A DNA stretch of 64,000 nt from Quadrisphaera granulorum (GCF_003149145.1 NZ_QGDQ01000018.1:1-64000), one strand, 5' to 3'; positions 8,601 through 17,167 are shown, counted from the first letter of the stretch. Made by a program: numbers and translations. Notes: generated by a model from the letters alone, not told the origin.

Positions 8601-8726
8601 CATGGACGCGGTCCCGCCCCACGACGGATGCGGTCGAGCGCAGCCGTGTCAACCCGTCTCGCCTAGCGACCGCTGACCGTCCGCCTCGGCGCGCTTCGTG
8701 GTGCACCGACGGGCGAGGCGGCCGTG

Positions 8727-8745
8727 CGTCGCAGATGGGATCGCT
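8727..8745 (+). repeat. Third copy of the 19-bp repeat
   Basis: CGTCGCAGATGGGATCGCT, identical to 4789-4807. It sits in a 250-bp stretch (8601-8849) between two convergent operons that has no recognisable gene. The sequences adjoining the copies differ, so only this short core is shared. Confidence 0.6.
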
Positions 8746-8849
8746 ATCCGAGCCGCCCTGAAGCTTGCCTTGACCGCTCTTCCGTGCAGCCGGACATGGC
8801 TGAGGACTTCACCGACCAGCCATCCGGCCGGTCGATGAAGCCCTCGCGG

Positions 8850-10277
8850 TCAGCGGGTGCCGGTGCCCACCAGCTGGTGCCGCCAGGCGCTCCACCCGGC
8901 GTAGCTGCCCTCCAGCTGGACCACGCGGTGACCAGCGCGGCGCAGGGCGCTGGCCACGACGGCGTTGCGCATCCCGGACTGGCAGTAGGTGACCACCGGG
9001 GTGCCGGAGGCGGGGTCGGGCAGCTCGTCGGTGTGCCACAGCGCCCGCCCACCGGACAGCTGCGTGGAACCGGGGACGTGGCCGGCGGCGTGCTCCGTGC
9101 GGTTGCGCACGTCCACGACCGCGGCGCCCGTGGCGGCGACGAAGTCCTCCAGCGCCGCGGGGCTGACGGTCTCGGCGGGGACGAGGTCGAGCCCGTCCAG
9201 GGTGGTGGTGTAGCCGGTCAGGGCGTCCACCCCGACGCGCACGAAGTGGGCGCGCAGCTCCTCGGCGGCCTGCTCGTCAGCGGCCAGGGCCACCAGCGGG
9301 CGGTGCTCTGTAGCGGGGTCGTAGACCCACGCGACGTAGCTGGCGGCCTTCGCGGGGCCGGGAACGTGCAGCGCACCTGCCGGTGAGCCGGCGCGCACGG
9401 CGGCGGCGTCGCGGGTGTCGACCAGGATCGCCTCGTCAGCGGCCAGCCTGGCGGCGAGCGCCTCACCTTCGATGCGCTCCAGCGCCGGCAGCGGGCCCAG
9501 GACGGCGGGGCCCTCGCGGTTCTCGTGCTTCATGCGGGCGAAGTAGGCGTGGGCGTCGGGCTGGCCCTCGAGCAGCTCGGCGACGAACCCGGCCTCGTCG
9601 TCCTCAGCCAGGTAGCGAGCCCACCAGGCGTACAGGCGCTCGTAGCCGACGGTGGTGGAGGCCACCGCGCCCAGGGCCTTGCCGCACGCCGAACCGGAGC
9701 CGTGGGCGGGGTGGACCTGGACGTGGTCGGGCAGGGACAGGAAGACGCGCTTGAGGCTGGCGAACAGGTCCTTGGCGCCCTGGTAGCGGGTGTCGACGCC
9801 GCCGGCGGCCTCGTCGAGCAGGTCCGGGCGCCCCAGGTCCCCGGCGAAGACGAGGTCTCCGGAGAGCAGGTAGCCGGGGGCGTCGGCGAAGGCGCCGTCG
9901 GTGAGGGTGAAGACGAGGTGCTCAGGGGTGTGCCCGGGGGTGTGGCGGGCCTGCAGGACCAGGTTGCCGATGCGCAGCTGGTCTCCGTCGTGCAGGCGCT
10001 CGGCAGCGAAGCCGTACTGCCAGTCGGTGCCGCCCTCGCCGGAGACGTGGGCGGTGGCGCCGGTGGCGGCGGCCAGCTCGCGGGTGCCGGAGAGGTAGTC
10101 GGCGTGGATGTGGGTCTCGGTGACGGCGGTGATGCGCATGCCGTGCCTGGTGGCCAGATCCAGGTAGTCGGCGATGTCGCGGCGGGGGTCGACCACGACG
10201 GCCTCGCCGGTCTTCTGGCAGCCGATGAAGTAGCTCGCCTGGGCCAGGTCCTCGTCGTAGAGCCTCTCGAGCAGCAC
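8850..10277 (-). CDS. Persulfide dioxygenase-rhodanese fusion (CstB/ETHE1-like)
   Basis: A 475-residue three-domain enzyme. Residues ~1-240 form a metallo-beta-lactamase fold of the ETHE1 type: TETHIHADYLSG, HTPGHTPEH and LLSGDLVFAGDLGRPDL give the expected two His and one Asp for a mononuclear iron. Residues ~265-365 are a rhodanese domain without an active-site Cys. The last ~110 residues are a rhodanese with the active loop CQSGMR. The enzyme should oxidise glutathione- or other low-molecular-weight persulfides to sulfite or thiosulfate. It is divergent from the rhodanese-GntR-TauE operon, with shared operator repeats between them. Confidence 0.9.
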   Translation of the reverse strand: MLLERLYDEDLAQASYFIGCQKTGEAVVVDPRRDIADYLDLATRHGMRITAVTETHIHADYLSGTRELAAATGATAHVSGEGGTDWQYGFAAERLHDGDQLRIGNLVLQARHTPGHTPEHLVFTLTDGAFADAPGYLLSGDLVFAGDLGRPDLLDEAAGGVDTRYQGAKDLFASLKRVFLSLPDHVQVHPAHGSGSACGKALGAVASTTVGYERLYAWWARYLAEDDEAGFVAELLEGQPDAHAYFARMKHENREGPAVLGPLPALERIEGEALAARLAADEAILVDTRDAAAVRAGSPAGALHVPGPAKAASYVAWVYDPATEHRPLVALAADEQAAEELRAHFVRVGVDALTGYTTTLDGLDLVPAETVSPAALEDFVAATGAAVVDVRNRTEHAAGHVPGSTQLSGGRALWHTDELPDPASGTPVVTYCQSGMRNAVVASALRRAGHRVVQLEGSYAGWSAWRHQLVGTGTR

Positions 10278-10335
10278 GGGTTCCTCCTGTGGTTCCGGTC
10301 AGCGGGTGGGGCCGCTGGTTGCACTGGTCCTATCC

Positions 10336-10374
10336 TGTACGTACATTTGCCTCCAGCGCAAGGTGCGTACATTT
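10336..10374. promoter_or_regulatory. Repeated CGTACATTT sites, probable GntR operator
   Basis: The 140-bp gap between the divergent sulfur genes holds a perfect 10-bp palindrome TGTACGTACA (10336-10345). CGTACATTT occurs twice in the same direction at 10340-10348 and 10366-10374, 26 bp apart. The second copy lies in the related TGCGTACA. GTAC-centred dyads suit GntR-family regulators, and a GntR gene lies in the operon downstream. Both divergent promoters could be controlled. Confidence 0.6.
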
Positions 10375-10417
10375 CATTCCAGTCCGCACCGCCCCACCGA
10401 CGAAGGGATCCGCTCCG

Positions 10418-11002
10418 ATGACCACCCGCACCCCGGCCACCCGCCTGCACCCTGCCCACCTGCGCGCCGACGCGCTCTCCGACCACCTCGTGCTGGACGT
10501 GCGCACCGAGGCCGAGTTCGCGACCGGCAGCCTGCCCGGGGCGCACAACACCCCCCTGGACTGCCTCGAGCAGGCCCTGGCCGACCTCGAGCTGGTGCTC
10601 GACCAGCGCGACGTCGTCCTGGTCTGCCGCTCCGGGGCCCGCGCGCAGCGCGCAGCCGACGCCCTGGCGACCTCCGGTGCCAGCTCGCTGAAGGTCCTGG
10701 ACGGCGGGCTGGAGGCAGCCTCCAGCGCCGTCCAGGGCGCTGGCACCTCGCAGGCGGTCCCCTCGGTCGGCTGGTCCACTCCCGCCTCCGAGGCCGGCTG
10801 GGGCATGGAGCGCCAGGTGCGTCTGGTGGCCGGCAGCGTCGTGGCCGCCAGCATCATCGCCAGCATCTGGAAGCCCAAGGCCCGCTTCGTGGCCGGTGGC
10901 ATCGGCGCGGGCTTGACCTTCGCGGCGCTCAGCGGTACCTGCGCGATGGGCGCGGCCCTGGGCCGCCTGCCCTTCAACCGGCCTCGCGCGCCTCGCGCAT
11001 GA
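10418..11002 (+). CDS. Rhodanese with C-terminal membrane domain (YgaP-like)
   Basis: A 194-residue protein. Residues ~10-105 are a rhodanese domain (LVLDVRTEAEFATGSLPGA) with the active loop CRSGAR. The C-terminal ~75 residues hold hydrophobic segments (VRLVAGSVVAASIIASIW, and GIGAGLTFAALSGTCAMGAAL), like the DUF2892 part of YgaP. It would carry sulfane sulfur at the membrane. ATG 10418 is chosen because GAAGGGA precedes it and the in-frame region upstream holds the operators. The stop overlaps the GntR start. Confidence 0.85.
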   Translation: MTTRTPATRLHPAHLRADALSDHLVLDVRTEAEFATGSLPGAHNTPLDCLEQALADLELVLDQRDVVLVCRSGARAQRAADALATSGASSLKVLDGGLEAASSAVQGAGTSQAVPSVGWSTPASEAGWGMERQVRLVAGSVVAASIIASIWKPKARFVAGGIGAGLTFAALSGTCAMGAALGRLPFNRPRAPRA

Positions 11003-11871
11003 GCACTCCTGCCTCGCCTTCTCGCCGTGACCAGGACGCCGTCCTTCCCGAGCGGGGCAGCGGCACCCCGGTCTGGGCCCAGGTCCAGGCCGACGTGCGC
11101 CGCCGCCTGGACGCCGGAGCCTTCGCCGACGGCGTGCCCGGTGAGAACGCCCTGGCCGAGGAGTACGGCGTCTCCCGCCAGACCGTGCGCCAGGCGCTGC
11201 GTCCCCTGCGGGAGGCCGGCGCCCTGACCGCCGAGCGCGGACGCACCTCCCGGGCGGTCGGCATCACCCAGCCCATGGGAGCGCTGTACAGCCTGTTCGC
11301 CTCCGTGCGCGCCACCGGCATGACCCAGCGCAGCCGGGTCCTGGCCCTGGACGTCGTCACCGACCCCACCGCCAGCGCCGCCCTTGGCCTGCCCACCGAC
11401 GCCGAGCTGGTGCACCTGCGGCGGGTGCGCCTGGCCGACGACGTGCCCCTGGCCTTGGACGAGGCTTGGCTGCCGGCGGAGCGCACCCGCGCGCTGCTGC
11501 AGGCGGACTTCACCGAGACCGCCCTGTACGACGAGCTGGCCCGCCACTGCGGCATCCACGTGCGCGGCGGCGCCGAGCACCTGCACGCCGTGGTCCTCAC
11601 CCCGGCCGAGGCGGCGCTGCTCGGCGTCGCCCCCGGCAGCGCAGCGTTCCTGGTTGAGCGCCTGGGGTGCTCTGAGGGCACGCCCGTGGAGCACCGCCGG
11701 TCCCTGGTGCGCGCGGACAGGTTCAGCGTCAGCGCCCACTTCGCGCCCAGCTCGGGCTACCAGTTCCAGTTCGACGCCGACCCCCTGGCTGACCGTCCCG
11801 ACCGTCCTGACGGCCCGGCCGCCGACCCCGCCCACCACCACGCCCCCACCCTCCGAGAGGCCCTGCCATGA
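10999..11871 (+). CDS. GntR/HutC-family regulator of the sulfur genes
   Basis: A 290-residue regulator. It has an N-terminal winged HTH (GVPGENALAEEYGVSRQTVRQ) and a UTRA-type effector domain from about residue 90 (DAELVHLRRVRLADDVPLALDEAWLP). The C-terminal tail is Pro/Asp/His-rich. It sits inside the operon, overlapping both neighbours by 4 bp, so it probably autoregulates through the CGTACATTT sites. Persulfide operons are more often run by CsoR-like (CstR), BigR or FisR regulators, so a HutC-type protein here is unusual. Its ligand is unknown. Confidence 0.85.
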   Translation: MSTPASPSRRDQDAVLPERGSGTPVWAQVQADVRRRLDAGAFADGVPGENALAEEYGVSRQTVRQALRPLREAGALTAERGRTSRAVGITQPMGALYSLFASVRATGMTQRSRVLALDVVTDPTASAALGLPTDAELVHLRRVRLADDVPLALDEAWLPAERTRALLQADFTETALYDELARHCGIHVRGGAEHLHAVVLTPAEAALLGVAPGSAAFLVERLGCSEGTPVEHRRSLVRADRFSVSAHFAPSSGYQFQFDADPLADRPDRPDGPAADPAHHHAPTLREALP

Positions 11872-12233
11872 CCGGTCCCGCCCACCGCCCCGCCCCCCAG
11901 CCGCTTGTGTCCGCGCGCACGGCCGCCGGCCTCGTGGCCGACGGCGCGCTGCTCGTCGACGTCCGCGAGGACGACGAGTGGGCCGCCGGGCACGCCCCCG
12001 ACGCCGTGCACGTCCCGCTGGGGACCATCACCGCCGGTCAGCGCCCCACCCGGGTCCCCGACGGCGTCGACGTCGTCGTGGTGTGCCGCTCGGGCCGGCG
12101 CTCGGCGCAGGCCGCCGACCGCCTGGCAGCAGCCGGTGTGGTCGTGCGCGACCTCGACGGCGGCATGCAGGCCTGGCAGGACGCCGGGCTGCCCGTCCGC
12201 ACCGATAGCGGCGCCCCCGGCACCGTCGCCTGA
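11868..12233 (+). CDS. Single-domain rhodanese
   Basis: A 121-residue stand-alone sulfurtransferase domain. It has LLVDVREDDEWAAGHAPDA near the N-terminus, the active-site loop CRSGRR (VVVVCRSGRRSAQAA), and the closing DLDGGMQAWQDAGLP. It would move sulfane sulfur between the persulfide dioxygenase system and thiol acceptors in the cytoplasm. The ATG start overlaps the GntR stop (ATGA). It is the third rhodanese unit in the locus with an intact Cys. Confidence 0.9.
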   Translation: MTGPAHRPAPQPLVSARTAAGLVADGALLVDVREDDEWAAGHAPDAVHVPLGTITAGQRPTRVPDGVDVVVVCRSGRRSAQAADRLAAAGVVVRDLDGGMQAWQDAGLPVRTDSGAPGTVA

Positions 12234-12298
12234 GCCACTCACCTGCGACCGCCCCGCCACACCCTCTCGACGCCTCACCAGACCGGAAGGACAGACCG

Positions 12299-13213
12299 AT
12301 GACCGCTGCGCTGATCGCCGTCGCCCTTGGGGTGGCCGTCGGCCTGGTCCTGGGGGTGCTGGGAGGAGGCGGGGCGATCCTGACGGTGCCCGCGCTGGTG
12401 TACCTGCTGGGCATGCCCGCCGCTGAGGCCACCACCGCGAGCCTGGTCATCGTCGGGGTCGCCGCAGCCACCAGCAGCCTGACCCACGCCCGTGCCGGGG
12501 CGGTGCGCTGGGGGACAGCGCTGGTCTTCGTCGGTGTCGGTGTACCCGCCACCGTGGCGGGAGCGGCGCTGAACCACCGAGCGCCCGCGGCGGTGGTGCT
12601 GGTCAGCTTCGCGGTGGTGATGCTGGCTTCGGCGGCGGCGATGGTCCACCGGACTCTGAAGCGCCCCGCGTCCCCAGCTGTTGTTCGGCCGCTGGCCCCG
12701 GCTGGCTGGGTGAGTACCGCGGGAGGCGGGCTCGTAGCTGACGGCGCTGTCGGCGCAGAAGGCGCTGGAGGTGCGGTGGCCGTGCGCGCACCAGCAGCGC
12801 CGCCTCGCACACCTGCCCGTCAACCGCTCACGGCCCGGCGCCGCAGGGCGGTTCAGGTCGCCTTCGCGGGGCTGGTGGTCGGTCTGCTGACGGGGTTCCT
12901 GGGCGTCGGTGGGGGCTTCGTCATCGTGCCCGCGTTGGTGCTGGTGCTGGGGCTGTCGATGCCGGTGGCGGTGGGCACCTCGCTGGTGGTCGTCGCGCTG
13001 AACTCGGGGGTGTCCCTGCTAGCGCGTGCCGGCACCGCGCACTTCGACTGGACGGTCATCGTGCCCTTCACCGTGGGGGCGGTGGCGGCCTCGTTCGCGG
13101 GCCGGCCGCTGGCGGCGCGGCTTTCCCCTCGCGCCGCGAGCCTGTCCTTCGCTGGGCTGCTCGTGCTGGTCGCGGTCTACATCCTGCTGCAGTCCACGGG
13201 CGTCCTTGCCTGA
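12299..13213 (+). CDS. TauE/SafE-family sulfite or sulfur-anion exporter
   Basis: A 304-residue membrane protein made of two homologous halves. Both carry the family glycine motif: GVLGGGGAILTVPALVYLLG in the N-half and LGVGGGFVIVPALVLVLGL in the C-half. An Ala/Gly/Pro-rich linker of about 50 residues with low conservation joins them. GGAAGGA lies before ATG 12299. As the last gene of the sulfur operon it most likely exports the sulfite or thiosulfate produced by the dioxygenase and rhodaneses. Confidence 0.85.
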   Translation: MTAALIAVALGVAVGLVLGVLGGGGAILTVPALVYLLGMPAAEATTASLVIVGVAAATSSLTHARAGAVRWGTALVFVGVGVPATVAGAALNHRAPAAVVLVSFAVVMLASAAAMVHRTLKRPASPAVVRPLAPAGWVSTAGGGLVADGAVGAEGAGGAVAVRAPAAPPRTPARQPLTARRRRAVQVAFAGLVVGLLTGFLGVGGGFVIVPALVLVLGLSMPVAVGTSLVVVALNSGVSLLARAGTAHFDWTVIVPFTVGAVAASFAGRPLAARLSPRAASLSFAGLLVLVAVYILLQSTGVLA

Positions 13214-13247
13214 TCCCGGACTGCTCTGCGGGTTGCGCCCCGCCTCA

Positions 13248-13264
13248 CCTTCGGAAACCGAAGG
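13248..13264 (+). terminator. Short hairpin after the TauE gene
   Basis: CCTTCGG-AAA-CCGAAGG is a perfect 7-bp stem with a 3-base loop, 35 bp after the TauE stop. No T-run follows, so it is at best a modest terminator or RNA-stabilising hairpin. Confidence 0.45.
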
Positions 13265-13636
13265 GTGTGTCGCACGGGGACCGCTGAGCGGGCGGGCCAG
13301 ACGCCGTCGGGCCGGCTCGTCGCACCACGTGCTCAAGTCGCATTTGCCCTGTTCGGTGGTCCGTCTCACCTGGGTGCGTTGCACGACACAGCGCGAAGCG
13401 CCCGGGCCGCCTGGGTGACGGGCGCCGCCACCCAGGAACGTGCCGCTCCAGGGTCAACCCGACCGCTTGCTCCAGTTTCCCTCCGTGGCTGGTCTCCGGT
13501 GAAGGACCACCACCGATGACCCGCCTCAACCGCCGTCGGGACGCGCCCCGGGCGTCGCGTGGTGAGCCGCTGCACCAACCGGCCGACCGCGCAGGAGGCG
13601 CCGCTCCCCAGCGGGGATCGGCGCCTCATGCAGGCG
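13265..13636. other. Gene-free stretch
   Basis: No open frame here looks like a protein on either strand. GCTCCAG occurs twice (13446-13452 and near 13473), and TTGACC on the minus strand resembles a MerR-type promoter, but nothing downstream supports it. This is the join between the sulfur operon and the conjugation-related genes. Confidence 0.5.
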
Positions 13637-13975
13637 TCATGACAATGGCGGCGCACTCGACTGTGGGCTCTCGTAGGGCACCAGCTGCTCGGCATCAAGC
13701 CACTGCTGCATCAGCTCCTGCCGAGGAGAGGTGTACGCGACGTAGATCTGCCAGCCGGCCCCTACCCGGCGCCGGTCCACGACGATCCCCGGGTAGTCAG
13801 CCTCCGATCCGGCCACCCACACGAACGGGTTGCCCGGCGGGCGCCGCAGGCGCATCGCCTTCTCCGCCGCCAGCCGTCGTTCGGTGTTGGCGGCGACGAG
13901 CCACGCGGGCAGCGGTGCACCCTTCTTCGCCATCCCTCCGGCCACGGGCGCGATGCTCGCCCCTGCCTCTGGCAC
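13637..13975 (-). CDS. Hypothetical protein
   Basis: An open frame of up to 112 residues, downstream of the GH26-like gene on the same strand with a 20-bp gap. The core (residues ~15-105) is a mixed-charge soluble domain with LPAWLVAANTERRLAAEKAM, FVWVAGSEADYPGIVVDRR and WQIYVAYTSPRQELMQQWLD. I do not recognise the family. No signal peptide or membrane helix is seen. The start is uncertain: GTG 13975 or ATG 13933. Confidence 0.5.
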   Translation of the reverse strand: MPEAGASIAPVAGGMAKKGAPLPAWLVAANTERRLAAEKAMRLRRPPGNPFVWVAGSEADYPGIVVDRRRVGAGWQIYVAYTSPRQELMQQWLDAEQLVPYESPQSSAPPLS

Positions 13976-13995
13976 CCAGACGGGCGCTGGAGGCG

Positions 13996-15354
13996 TCAGC
14001 TCTGCTCGAGGCGGTCCAGCAGCGCGTCCAGCCGCGCCACAAGCTCGTCGACCTCGGCCTGCGAGGCGGGAGTAGCCGCGCCCTTCGTCGGCGGGCTGGG
14101 CTCGGTAGTCGCGGTGGCGGTCCCGGTCATGGAGACCGCTGACTGCGGCTCCTCGCCCTCCGCTGCGGCTTCCGTGCTCGGCGACGAGGAGCCTTCGGCG
14201 GTGCGGTCACCCTCGGTCGAGGCGACGGCGTCCACGTACGCCTGCGCGGACGCGGGCATCCTCGTGTCGTCAGCGAAGAGCTGGAAGTTTCCGTCGTCCT
14301 GGGGGGCGTTGAAGAGGATCTCGTAGACCAGCTGCCCCGGCCCGTCACCGGCGTTCGCGGCGAACCAGTCGACCATCCCCGTCACGTACGCGCTCTCATC
14401 GCCCATCTCCGCGCGGCCAGACCACTCCGGCACCGCCAGCGGCACGCCCCACTCAGCGGCCTGCTCGCGGTAGGCGTCCAGCCCAATCGGAATGCCGTCC
14501 TCACCGCGGGCGTCGAGCTGGGCCTGGAACTCTTCATCGGAGGTGATGGTGGGCCAGCCGTTGTAGGTGTCCACGCCCAGCACGTCGGCCTGGCCGGCAC
14601 CGGGCCAGGTGGTGCGCCAGTCCAGGTCGGTGCCTGAGCTGGTGACGTTGACGCCGTAGACGAGTCGCGCCTCAGGGAAGACCTCCTGCTGGATGGCGCG
14701 GTAACGCGCCCAGGCAGCCTTGAAGTCCTCGGCGTCTCGGGGGCCGACCGACCAGTTCCACCCGCCGAGGTTGAACTCGTGGAAGGGCCTGATGTACGTG
14801 GTGCCGCGGCCCTGGCGCAGCTCGGCCATGCGCGTCAGGGACTCTCGCCAGCGGTCGTCGTAGGCGCCGTCGGCGGCTGCGGTCCAGGTGTCGCCGTCCT
14901 GCAGCCCGCCGGGGGCGATGTCGATGGCGCCGTCGAAGTCGGCGACCTCTCCGCCGGGGGCGATGGAGTACAGCTGGGTCTGGTTGTCGCCCTGGTCGGC
15001 CCAGGTGCCGACGATGTCGACGGGGTCTCCGCGCCACTTACCGAGAGCGCCGTCGGCGGCGCCGTCGCCAGAGGCTCCGGAGAGCCAGGTCTGGCCGTCG
15101 CTCGCCTGAGCCGGGGGGACCGTCGGTTCGGTGGGTGACGCAGTTCCCGCACCCGTCGTCGTCGTGGTGCTCGTCGGCTCCGACGTCGTGTCGGATGCCG
15201 ACGTCGTAGACGCGGTCGGCGCCGGATCGGACGCCGGGTTGGTCGCGGCGAGGGCGACGCCGGTGGCGCTGCACAGGAGCGTCAGCGCTCCGATCGTCAC
15301 GACGACGGGCCTGGCGCGCCGTGCGGCAGGGGTGGGCTGGCGGTGTCTGGGCAT
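13996..15354 (-). CDS. Secreted GH26-like glycoside hydrolase
   Basis: A 452-residue protein. Residues 1-37 form a signal peptide (basic start, VVVTIGALTLLCSATGVALA). A Ser/Thr-rich linker follows to ~90, and then a TIM-barrel domain of the GH26 (beta-mannanase) type. The acid/base Glu is in YIRPFHEFNLGGW and the nucleophile Glu in PLAVPEWS. After residue ~370 there is a Ser/Thr/Glu linker and a short coiled coil (VDELVARLDALLDRLEQS). AGGAAGA precedes ATG 15354. It may loosen an envelope polysaccharide, possibly for conjugation, since it lies beside the secretion operon; the substrate is unproven. Confidence 0.75.
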   Translation of the reverse strand: MPRHRQPTPAARRARPVVVTIGALTLLCSATGVALAATNPASDPAPTASTTSASDTTSEPTSTTTTTGAGTASPTEPTVPPAQASDGQTWLSGASGDGAADGALGKWRGDPVDIVGTWADQGDNQTQLYSIAPGGEVADFDGAIDIAPGGLQDGDTWTAAADGAYDDRWRESLTRMAELRQGRGTTYIRPFHEFNLGGWNWSVGPRDAEDFKAAWARYRAIQQEVFPEARLVYGVNVTSSGTDLDWRTTWPGAGQADVLGVDTYNGWPTITSDEEFQAQLDARGEDGIPIGLDAYREQAAEWGVPLAVPEWSGRAEMGDESAYVTGMVDWFAANAGDGPGQLVYEILFNAPQDDGNFQLFADDTRMPASAQAYVDAVASTEGDRTAEGSSSPSTEAAAEGEEPQSAVSMTGTATATTEPSPPTKGAATPASQAEVDELVARLDALLDRLEQS

Positions 15355-15412
15355 GGCGATGTCTTCCTGGTCGGGTGGGGTGTGGATGGGTGGAGGTGGA
15401 GCGGTGAGGCGC

Positions 15413-16696
15413 TCAGGCCATGACGTGCCCGCGGCTGGCCGTCTGGGCCATCGCGGGCTGCGGTGCCGAGAGCGCCATGAGGGCCGCGGGGCGCGTGAGG
15501 AGGTCGAGCGCGGTCTCGCCGAGGGTGAGCAGCGGACCGATGCGTGGGTGGTCGAGCCGGTCGGCCCGGTGCCAGGTCTGCGCGGTCTCGTCGTGGTTCC
15601 ACTGCGCGGTGAGCCAGCGACGTTCGTCGACCTGGTTGCGCACGCAGGAGCTGACCGCGTGGACGCTGTAGAGCAGCGTGGCGGTTTGGTCCGCGACGAG
15701 GTCGACCCGCTGCGGCAGCCCGCGCCGCGCCTCCGGCAGAGAGAACCCGAGGGCGCGCAGGCACTCATTGACCTGTAGCAGCGCGCGCGGATCAGCCGGT
15801 TCGATGCTGCCGATGTCCTTGCGAAGCGCCGGGGCGGCTCCCTGGAGGCTGAGGCGGAGCTCGGTGAGCCGTCGGCCCGTGTCGAAGGTGGACGGGTCGG
15901 CGGTGGCGCGCCAGAGCGCTGCGCAGTCCTTGCCGAGCGCTGCGGCGATCCGCTCCTGCCCGCGCAGCACCAGGTGCAGGTGTGCCGGGCTGACGTGCGT
16001 TCCGGCGTCGAGCAGTGACATGAGGCGTGCGAGGCCGCGGGGCACGTCGGCTGGGTTCCGCATCGGCATCACGTCGAGCCTGCGCACGGGGACGGCGACG
16101 TCGGCGCGCCAGGCCGGAAGGTCGTCGCGAGCCAGGTGACGCAGCGTGGCCTCTGCACTGGCGCGCAGGCCGTGGACGGCCTCGGAGGTGAGCGCCTTGG
16201 CGACGTCGGGTCGTCCGCTCGCCGTCGCGGCCGTCGCCAGGCGCTGGTCGAGGTGGCTGACGCTGAGCGCCAGCACGGTGGCGTCGGCGACGACGGTCCT
16301 CACCGCGGGGCCCATCGGCCTGCTCGAGCTGGCGTCCCACTGCGCCTGCACCAGGCTCGCCTGCGTGGCGACCCGCTCCCAGCGCTCCGCAGGCGACCCG
16401 GGGGCGGCCAGGCGAGCCACATCCATCGGCGATCGCGTCGCCTCGGGGGTGGGGTGACGGGCCAGGTGCCAGGCCAGGCCGTGGGCGGGCTTGGTCTCGG
16501 CGTCGACCAGCGTCGGGCGCGTGCCCTCGCGCAGCCGGGTCCCCCAGAACAGCAGGTCGCGGGTCAGGGCGATGACGGCGGAGCGGCCGTGCAGGGCCGC
16601 GTCGACGTCGAGGTCGTTCGCGACGGCCGGGCCGCGCCGTGCGTAGAGCTGCGCCAGCTGGCTGGTGAGGTCGCCGAGGGTGTCGGCGACGTTCAC
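15413..16696 (-). CDS. Hypothetical protein of the mobile element
   Basis: A 427-residue, mostly alpha-helical soluble protein rich in Ala, Leu and Arg. It has no signal peptide or membrane helix and no nucleotide-binding or metal motif that I recognise. The GTG start at 16696 overlaps the stop of the gene upstream, so the pair is coupled. It is separated from the GH26-like gene by 58 bp on the same strand and may form one operon with it. Position next to the secretion operon suggests an element-specific role. Confidence 0.6.
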   Translation of the reverse strand: MNVADTLGDLTSQLAQLYARRGPAVANDLDVDAALHGRSAVIALTRDLLFWGTRLREGTRPTLVDAETKPAHGLAWHLARHPTPEATRSPMDVARLAAPGSPAERWERVATQASLVQAQWDASSSRPMGPAVRTVVADATVLALSVSHLDQRLATAATASGRPDVAKALTSEAVHGLRASAEATLRHLARDDLPAWRADVAVPVRRLDVMPMRNPADVPRGLARLMSLLDAGTHVSPAHLHLVLRGQERIAAALGKDCAALWRATADPSTFDTGRRLTELRLSLQGAAPALRKDIGSIEPADPRALLQVNECLRALGFSLPEARRGLPQRVDLVADQTATLLYSVHAVSSCVRNQVDERRWLTAQWNHDETAQTWHRADRLDHPRIGPLLTLGETALDLLTRPAALMALSAPQPAMAQTASRGHVMA

Positions 16697-17067
16697 GGCT
16701 GCCCGCTCGGCACGTCACTCGACACGGTGCTGGGCATGTCGAGGCAGGAGGTGATGACCTCCAGCGCCATGAGTCCGCGGGCGCGCGCGTGTGCTTCCTC
16801 GGCGGTGTGGACGACGGCGACGACAGCGCTGATCGCCTCGTCGACCAGAACGGCGCCGCGGGCGCCCACGCCGTCACCGCTGGCGGGATTCGACAGCGGA
16901 AAGACGTCGTCGAGGTGAGCGAGAGCAACCTCGGCGCGAGCCTGCTCGCCCTCGCAGCGGGCGTGCTCGACGAGCGCGGCGAGGACGCCCCGAGCGGCCT
17001 GAAGGGCCTCGTCCGCGGATGGGCTCTCGGTCAGCTCGGCGGTCTCGGAGGTGGCGGGGGTCGTCAT
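16693..17067 (-). CDS. Small hypothetical protein, divergent from the secretion operon
   Basis: A 124-residue acidic helical protein with repeated Ala/Glu helices (ADEALQAARGVLAALVEHAR and AISAVVAVVHTAEEAHARAR). No known domain is recognised. ATG 17067 is favoured because homologous-looking helical sequence starts soon after; an upstream extension would run through the promoter region. It is first in a minus-strand set with the 427-residue protein, transcribed away from the type IV secretion genes. Confidence 0.55.
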   Translation of the reverse strand: MTTPATSETAELTESPSADEALQAARGVLAALVEHARCEGEQARAEVALAHLDDVFPLSNPASGDGVGARGAVLVDEAISAVVAVVHTAEEAHARARGLMALEVITSCLDMPSTVSSDVPSGQP

Positions 17068-17167
17068 GGCGGGCCTCGGCTTTCCACAGGGTGTTTCCAC
17101 AGGTGGGCAGGGCGGAGTGCGCCATCCACAGGTCGCGGTAGTCGCTGGCTGGGACGGCTCGGGGCGC

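Noticed and set aside
13440-13500. MerR-type promoter (TTGACC with CTGGAG on the minus strand)
   Set aside because: The dyad is imperfect and no gene of the right kind lies downstream.
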